Part shown: piece after piece, positions 1 through 5,232 of the stretch | How positions within the stretch are numbered: the first letter of the stretch is position 1 | Layout: the number at the start of each line of letters is the position of its first letter | Origin: Fibrobacteraceae bacterium | GTDB taxonomy: Bacteria; Fibrobacterota; Fibrobacteria; Fibrobacterales; Fibrobacteraceae | DNA: 5,232 nt | Direction: 5' to 3' | NCBI GenBank assembly: GCA_021443045.1 | Contig: JABUUT010000083.1 | Location: 1-5,232 of the forward strand | Notes under the pieces: model-generated | Databases searched by the model: none | Seen by the model: the letters and a program-made list of their open reading frames with translations, nothing else | What the model was told of the DNA's origin: nothing | Translations under genes and position numbers: made by a program

Positions 1-3000
1 CACACGAATGGCACGAACCATCTTGGGAGCCACGAAGGAACTGGTGGTGTCGTCGGTCTTTGGAAGCACAAAGATGTAGGTGGTGTCCCTTTCCAGAAGC
101 GCCACCTGCAAGAGGCCGCTGGAATCCTTCGAAAGCACCTTCCTTACCGCAGGGGTCCCATCCGCGGAATCATTCCACATAGCGTCATCGTCAATATAGA
201 TGTCAAAATATGACAGACCTTCCACACGGAGGCTACGAACATCCGTAGCGGCAATTTCAGGCAGCACCTCCACCGTGTAGTTCGGAGCCTCCGCTCTAAT
301 ACTATCCAAAGCCACAAACACGGAGAAGGTCCTTGTCTCGGCGGAAATGAGCATATAGGCCCACTGCTTGTTCAGAGCCGGGCAATTCTTCTCATCCAAA
401 ATGGCACATTCATCTTTAGCAAGCGCTTTTCCATCCTTGTCCAGGAAACCATACAGGGCGTTTGTCAAGGCAACAAATTTCCTGTTCTCGAAATCCACCT
501 TGTACAGGCGAAGGGTCTGCGGAGTCACGCCCATGTCCGCCATTTCCTGTCGAGAAACGGTCATCTGGATTCTGGGCAGAGCCGTTTCGTTTCCAAAGAC
601 CATGTGGGGCAGCACTTCCGTGATGGGGCCAGTCAGGGCGGCTCCGTTAAATTCCTCGAAGGGGTAATCCGAAGCGTCCGCCACGCGCACCGTCACATCA
701 CGGCCTTCAACAAGTGAATTTTCAAAGAAGGTCACGGAAACCTCATCCAACGCCGAAGAAACTGTTCTGGCGACGTTCGCCTTCACATCGGACCCAACGA
801 TCAAATCAAATACGCTGCAATACATATCGGAGGAACCCCTTCTGCCCCAGGTCAGGAGGAACTGGGTGTTGCCCTGGAGTTTGTTCACATTGAACCATTG
901 CAGACGGTAGTCGCCCGTCGAATCAACCGCAATGGAATCAGCCAACTGGTAGTAGGAGGAATCCTTCAGGTAGGCCAGGGAATAGACGGTTCCCTCCTGC
1001 AGATGCGCCCGCAACTCCACGAACTCATTCACCCTCTTCTGCGCAATGGAATCCTTGAAACCCACATAAATTTCTTTTGCCGCAGGGTATTGGGCGCTCA
1101 CCTCAAGGTGGGAATGCTCCGAGGAATCCAGATAAAGTAGCCTTGCACTATCAACCGCCACATTCTTGAGCCAGGCATCACGATTGGCAAACAACTTTTC
1201 AGTTTGCAGCGTCACCGTATTTGGCTTTACAGGGAGTTTGGAGGTAGTGTCGTCACGCCGTCTGTAAATTTGTACGGAATCCCAGCGGTCCGCAAATACA
1301 TACAAGGTATCTTTTCCGTCGCTCACCTTATTAGAACCCGCAAACCCCACCTCAACATCTGTCATCACGAGATTCACATTGGGAATGGACCTCTCAATCT
1401 TCTTTTTCAGGGAATCCAGCTCCACATAGAAGGCCCCCTTCCGTGAACCACTATCTTCCCATATTACAAACTTCTCCGAATCCAGAGCCACCTCGAAATT
1501 CGATGAGATGCTGCTGTCGCCAATCCTTGAAGGGTCCACCAGCGGCAAGCCCCTGTAATTTGCAGCCAGGGCAACAGCCGGTGAATTCAACGCATTCCTT
1601 AAGATGCTGTCGGAGTTTACCATCAACGAAGCCCATCGGGCATCAAAACCGTCATCCACGCTGTATTGGATTCTGGAACCCGCGTCATAGTATTTGTAGC
1701 ATGTGCCACTCCCATCCACCACCTTGCCGTAGTCCGTATTTGCGGAGCAGGAATCGCTTACGCTTTTCCGCCATTCAGCGGTTGCCGGATACGGAATGGT
1801 ATCCCTGTGGTTCGCGAAGGTCCACTTCTTGTTTCGCGCAACGAGAAAATCCACATAGCCATGGCCAAAGAGCGGTGTCCGCCTAAATGAAGTGTCCAGG
1901 CTGTTCCAGGAAACCTGGCAGCGCGCAGTCGAAGTATCCAGTCCGGCAGCTAACTGATAGGCCTTTTCATAATGGGCCGCAGCATTTTTCTCACAGAGTT
2001 CCGATGGTGATAGCGGAACACCCAAGGCAAGGACCTGGAAATAATCCGACACGTTACTTTGCCCATAGAATTTCAAGTCGAAATAGGAAGGATAGATATG
2101 GGTAGGGTCTTCGTCCGCAAAGAGGAACATATTAGTTCCACCCGAATGGACGGAAGCCGGCAGCATGTTGAGGCACTGCATTTCAAAGGGAGTCAGCAAC
2201 CCGTAGTTTTTCTCATTTTTCCATTCAGAGCCGTCAAAATAGGTCCCCTGCGCGGCACAGCCCGCCTTTTTTGACTGATCCAAACCGTTGTATGCCGACC
2301 AGTAGCCGTTAGAGTCATTGCCATAGACGGTTTTGTTGGTGTGGTCGAAACGGATGGTTCGGTTCACCAGGTTGTCCATCCCAAAGGGGGCGTTCCAGTA
2401 GGCTGTATCTATAGTCAACTCCACAGAAAATAAAGAAGCTCGGCTTCGTTCAAATCCTCCACCACAATTACGGTTAATATTTTCCAATGCGGTATAGAAG
2501 GTATTGCTCTCTCCAGCACCTTTAAATTTTATTTTGCTAAACAAATTTGCATTGGCATCAAACATATTTGTATTACTTGTACCATCAGGTCCATATACGC
2601 ATACGGAATCCAAATAATGATCATCATTTTCTTTGGGGCTACATTTGTGCATTGCATTAAACACTATAGAATCGACGGTCATTTTTTTTTCTAAAGATGG
2701 GAGAAACCATTTCCCTTTAGCATTCTCCAGCCGCCAAACGGATACTCCCTTTAATTCGTTATAAACAGTAGAATCAATACCTAGCGAATCACCATTTTGT
2801 AGTTTATCCTCGAAGAATTGCTCATATTTGTTAAGAGGAATCACAATGATGTCAAACCAATTGTCATCATAATGGTGATCATCATAGCCATATGCTCCGC
2901 CAGCGGGTGCATACACACGAGTTGTTTGAGTTAAGTTTTTCTGGGAAAAAATAAGTAAACTCGCCTCAAAAATATCCATTTCAGACTGTCCTTCTTGAGA

Positions 3001-5232
3001 GCACCCATCATTCCACATCCACGCAATATCCCGTCCATCTCCATCGACTCGTTCTTTGAATATATGAACCCTACTCACCACCACCAGCGGCAACTGCTCC
3101 CTATGCCGCCTTATGCCAAGGGAAAACCTCTTGGGTTCATAGCCGATAATTTCCTGTGTCCCGCCAACAGTGCCTCCCACGGTGATTCCGCGGTTCCGGG
3201 CGCTATCCGACAAACGCCAGCCACTCATTTTCGCCGACACGAGGTAGTCCGCAAATGGTTCATACCGATATAAGCCAGATGGGTCGCGGTCCGCTTCCGC
3301 CACATAGATGCTGCTACCCTTCGGATTTTTCGGATCCTCCGGGGTCATGTCACGTATGCCGTCCTTGTACTTCACATCGAATTTTGCACTCTTCCTTTTC
3401 ACCTTGCCATTTTTGTCCGTAGCCACGATCTCCACCGTATATGCGCCGGCCTTTGTCTCGGCGGTTCCCAGGCTGTTCTTTCCGTTCCAGCGTGCAAGAT
3501 ACGCACTATCTCCCCTGTGGGCGCGAAGCGAAGTGTTCACCAGGGTGTCCACAATTTCGCCACGGGGATTCTTCACCACCATCACCACATCCGCATCCCT
3601 ATACTTGATGCCGTACGGAATGTCCTTGTAGTCCAGGGAGAACACACGCCGTTCGCAAGTGTCGCAATTTGTCTTTGCCGTATCGTTCTTGAGAATGACA
3701 AAATCCGACAACGTTGAAGGGAGTGCGATTTCAAGTTCCGGCAGCGAAATGTTCACTATGATCGTATCTAGGTGCACATACAAATTAGCATTGTCCTGTT
3801 CCACGATGGAGGAGTAAATTTTCATGGGGCCTTCGGCAGGGTACGAAGAGCCACTGGCCGAGCCATCCCAATGGTAACGGATTCCATAACGCGCAGGATC
3901 CATGGTCCATCCCTGGCCGAAAACATCCATGCCCCTGGCTTCTTCCGGGTACCAGGCAAAACCGCTTTCCACATTTTCGCCAAAGAATACGGGCAGCGTA
4001 TCGGCATTTTCCGAAGAGAGATAGTCCCGTTCGGCATACACCCTGAAGGCGGCCTCCGATTCCATCACAATGTGGCCCTTGTCCGCAGTAATAACCATAA
4101 CGCTATCGGTACCGAACGGGTATTCCAGTTCCGGGTAATCGCCCATTGCCATCCCAGCCGCCGAAAGGGCTTTGCCAAAATCATTGGCACCCAAAGGGAA
4201 TGCCAGTGCTTCACTATGGCAATTTTCAAGTTCCATGTCGTTCGCGCCTAGGCAGGCTTTGCCAAACTTGGGCGAATTATAGACAACCTTCAACGAATAG
4301 TTCTGTGGAAGACCGCTCCATTGCAAGTGATACCTGCCGTCCAGTTCATAGAACCACACACCCTTGGCAAATGATGTATTCGCAGGTTGTCCGTAGAAGG
4401 GGTTGCTGGTCACGCCATCCATGGACTTTTCAAATACGGCGCGGCCCTCGGCATCCTCGGCATAGAGGCGCACATGGTAGCTGTCGTCAAACTTGCCATC
4501 CAGCCGTAGCGAGACATCCAGCGTGTCGCGGCCAATGAGCATCGACGAATTGTTCTCGGGCAAAAGCACCACGGTGGGGTACTCCAATAAGGGGCTAAAA
4601 CCACCTAAGGTGATAGTGACAGAATCTGTCACCCACTTGCACCCCTCGGCACAGGCGCTCACACCCAATTCGATTACGACCACGGTGTCTTCCAAATTTT
4701 TACGGGCAAAGTAACCGAGCAATCCCTCCTCGGGCTGCGTGCTCTTGGAGATGTTCGCTGCGGCAGCGGATTGGTTGGAACGGACAACCTCGATACCCTC
4801 GGTACGCCAGGTGGTTTCGCCATCGAAACGGTAACGCAGGCGGTACACTCCCATTTCTCCATCCTTTGCGGGAGGGGCGATGCCCGTGATGGCCAGCACG
4901 GGATTGTTGTGGAATTCGGCTTCCGTGGGAGAGCTGATGGTCGGGTATCGTTCACCTAGGTGGAACAAGTCCGTGCGGGTCGAGGCATTTCCGGCAGCAT
5001 CCAGGCAGACTGTAGTCAGGTATCGTTTCCCATTCTCCCTGCCCACCACGTTCTCGTCGATTTCGAACGTCACGGAATCGGAGTGCAGCAGGGTGGAGCC
5101 GTCCTTCTTGCGGATGGGTTTCCAGGATGTTTCGGCATCGCCACCATTTACACTATAGTGGCAGAGCATTCCCGTGCGGTTGACACCGACATCGGCGCTT
5201 TCAGACACATTGATGGTGGCGCGGAAATTTCT
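1..5232 (-). CDS. Giant multidomain Ig-like surface/secreted protein, internal fragment (both ends missing)
   Basis: The reverse strand is open for all 1,744 codons, with coherent protein-like composition throughout. It starts on an Arg codon (AGA AAT TTC) and ends on GTG without a stop, so start, signal peptide and C-terminal sorting signal lie outside the window. Recognisable parts are tandem Ig-like modules with a D-A-A-G-N motif (residues 78-82), a FlgD-type Ig-like domain (528-623), and a surface-protein beta module (1548-1641). The 21 cysteines, many in close pairs (194/198, 327/338, 523/526, 864/878, 1609/1617), suggest disulfides and hence an extracytoplasmic location. No transmembrane segment and no enzyme motif were seen. 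Residues 726-942 are encoded by AT-rich DNA with atypical codons. The overall style resembles the very large uncharacterised proteins of Fibrobacter. The specific function is unknown; adhesion or a cell-surface structural role is an inference. The reading frame is near certain, the function is not. Confidence 0.93.
310..591 (-). other. Surface-protein beta module (residues 1548-1641)
   Basis: The stretch runs P-R-I-Q-M-T-V-S (1553-1560), then M-G-V-T-P-Q-T-L-R-L-Y-K-V-D (1567-1580), then F-V-A-L-T-N (1586-1591), and closes with A-E-T-R-T-F-S-V-F-V-A-L (1631-1642). This order (a strand, a 'G-[VI]-x-x-x-x-L-x-[LI]-Y' strand, a '[FW]-x-x-L' strand and a final 'F-S-x-F-[VA]-[LV]' strand) is seen in beta modules of many large bacterial and archaeal cell-surface proteins. 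The cysteine pair C1609/C1617 lies in the loop before the last strand and could form a disulfide. No enzymatic role is suggested. The similarity is by remembered pattern only. Confidence 0.4.
1483..2403 (-). other. Unrecognised Cys/aromatic-rich region (residues 944-1250)
   Basis: Composition and codon use return to those of the rest of the gene. The stretch is dense in Tyr, Trp, Phe and Asn (for example N-G-Y-W-S-A-Y-N-G at 975-983) and contains seven cysteines (992, 1020, 1080, 1105, 1162, 1178 and none further until 1472 if the last is excluded, i.e. six inside the segment). Motifs such as I-R-F-D-H-T-N-K-T-V-Y (960-970) look like paired beta strands with a turn. The many exposed-type aromatics would suit a carbohydrate-binding surface, but that is speculation; I find no diagnostic lectin or carbohydrate-binding-module motif and no glycosidase signature. 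Confidence 0.4.
2407..3057 (-). other. AT-rich, compositionally atypical segment inside the giant gene (residues 726-942)
   Basis: Hand counting bases 2401-3000 gives 223 G+C in 600 (about 37%), with one 60-base line as low as 22%. Sampled lines elsewhere in the gene give 42-62%. Codon use shifts too: TTA (Leu) occurs about five times in these 217 codons and about five times in the other 1,527, while CTG, frequent elsewhere, appears only once here. The reading frame is unbroken. The encoded stretch is rich in Asn, Asp, Lys and Phe and includes D-D-H-H-Y-D-D (784-790), D-D-H-Y (870-873) and four cysteines (744, 864, 878, 923). I recognise no family. It could be a domain exchanged by recombination or a fast-evolving exposed region. 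No flanking direct repeats were seen. Confidence 0.7.
2682..2690. repeat. Homopolymer T9 (A9 on the coding strand)
   Basis: Nine consecutive T on the plus strand read as GAA-AAA-AAA-ATG on the coding strand (Glu848, Lys849, Lys850, Met851). It lies inside the AT-rich segment. Runs of this length are prone to polymerase slippage and to sequencing or assembly indels; here the frame is intact on both sides, so the stated length is the in-frame one. Confidence 0.9.
3364..3651 (-). other. FlgD-type Ig-like domain (residues 528-623)
   Basis: The segment follows the usual order of FlgD-type Ig-like domains. A strand with a 'V-K-N-P-R-G-E-I-V-D-T-L' pattern (residues 553-564) is followed by a polar loop, then A-R-W-N-G-K-N-S-L-G-T (580-590) matching the 'W-[DN]-G-[KR]-[DN]-x-x-G' signature. 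After that come A-G-A-Y-T-V-E-I-V-A-T-D (595-606), matching 'G-x-Y-x-x-x-[IV]-x-[AV]-x-D', and a final strand K-F-D-V-K-Y. In flagellar hook-cap FlgD this fold is part of a scaffolding protein. In Bacteroidota, Fibrobacterota and related groups it recurs in large secreted proteins, often near the C-terminus. Here it lies in the interior, with more than 1,100 residues after it. A C-x-x-C pair (C523, C526) immediately precedes it. Confidence 0.75.
4201..5232 (-). other. Tandem Ig-like beta-sandwich region (residues 1-344)
   Basis: Three successive units can be proposed. Residues 1-92 carry an alternating hydrophobic strand pattern and end in V-C-L-D-A-A-G-N (75-82), the 'D.AGN' strand motif common in bacterial Ig-like repeats; C24 and C76 could pair. 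Residues 96-211 open with a P-T-I-S-S-P turn, continue with Y-R-L-R-Y-R-F and close with D-S-V-T-I-T-L, a typical last beta strand; C194 and C198 sit just before that strand. Residues 217-344 again open with Y-P-T-V-V-L-L-P and contain H-V-R-L-Y-A-E-D and Y-H-L-Q-W strands, with C327 and C338 near the end. Unit boundaries are by eye and may be off by 10-20 residues. Such modules usually act as spacers or carbohydrate- or protein-binding units; which applies here cannot be told. Confidence 0.55.

Noticed and set aside
368..667. Open frame of 99 codons on the plus strand
   Set aside because: It is antisense to a well-formed beta module of the giant protein and has no supporting features of its own.
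1443..1886. Open frame of 147 codons on the plus strand
   Set aside because: The product is Pro/Arg/Ser/Cys-rich with no domain-like pattern, and it lies antisense to the continuous giant frame; a shadow.
2407..3057. AT-rich stretch as an intergenic region or promoter area
   Set aside because: The reverse frame stays open through all of it with plausible protein sequence, so it is coding and not a gap between two genes.
3772..4251. Open frame of 159 codons on the plus strand
   Set aside because: It lies antisense to the long reverse-strand frame. Its product has no recognisable domain and is rich in His, Arg and Phe as expected for an antisense shadow of Asp/Ser/Glu-rich coding DNA.
4616..4632. 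Perfect palindrome gtgacaga-a-tctgtcac
   Set aside because: It is inside the coding sequence (Val-Thr-Asp-Ser-Val, a beta-strand motif) with no promoter nearby and no T-run; too short and misplaced for an operator or terminator, so probably chance.
4674..4955. Short reverse-strand open frames (also 4410-4604, 3822-4037, 1451-1636)
   Set aside because: They are in other frames of the same strand as the giant gene and overlap it fully; their products are low-complexity mixtures without domains.
4953..4962. 10-base palindrome cacctaggtg
   Set aside because: A short chance palindrome within codons for His-Leu-Gly; no second copy in a regulatory context.
5167..5169. Met22 as the start of the gene
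   Set aside because: The frame is open and Ig-like upstream of it to the window edge, and no ribosome binding site is visible before it; the gene more likely begins outside the window.
1..5232. CRISPR array, tRNA, rRNA, insertion sequence or phage genes
   Set aside because: No regularly spaced repeats, no structural RNA motifs, no terminal inverted repeats with a transposase and no phage protein signatures were seen on either strand.

Overview
The window is one uninterrupted protein-coding stretch. The reverse strand, read from base 5232 down to base 1, gives 1,744 consecutive sense codons with no stop. It has no credible start codon at one edge and no stop at the other, so the window lies inside a single very large gene (more than 1,744 codons) that continues past both ends. 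I see no intergenic space, RNA gene, mobile element, CRISPR array, promoter or terminator. The other open frames on both strands look like shadows of this gene. Residue numbers below count from base 5232 (residue k covers bases 5233-3k to 5235-3k).

The protein looks extracytoplasmic. It is rich in Asp, Ser, Tyr and Trp, has 21 cysteines that often fall in close pairs, and shows several stretches typical of bacterial Ig-like beta-sandwich domains. From N- to C-terminal side: residues 1-344 are tandem Ig-like modules (bases 4201-5232); 345-527 is a less clear beta-rich linker; 528-623 is a FlgD-type Ig-like domain (3364-3651); 624-725 is a conserved-looking segment I cannot name; 726-942 is a markedly AT-rich segment with different codon use (2407-3057); 943-1250 is an unrecognised Cys- and aromatic-rich region (1483-2403); 1251-1547 holds further probable beta-sandwiches; 1548-1641 resembles the 'LRLY...F.V.L...FSVFV' modules of surface proteins (310-591); and 1642-1744 begins another Ig-like unit.

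The style of the protein (giant, Asp-Ser-rich, 'VDS/LDS' strand motifs, FlgD-type Ig domain, roughly balanced GC) suggests a Fibrobacter-like bacterium (Fibrobacterota) from a gut or rumen community. This is an inference from general resemblance; no taxonomic marker is present. No catalytic domain is recognisable, so a structural, adhesive or surface-display role is the best guess. The most notable feature is the AT-rich interior segment, which keeps the reading frame but looks compositionally foreign or differently evolving.
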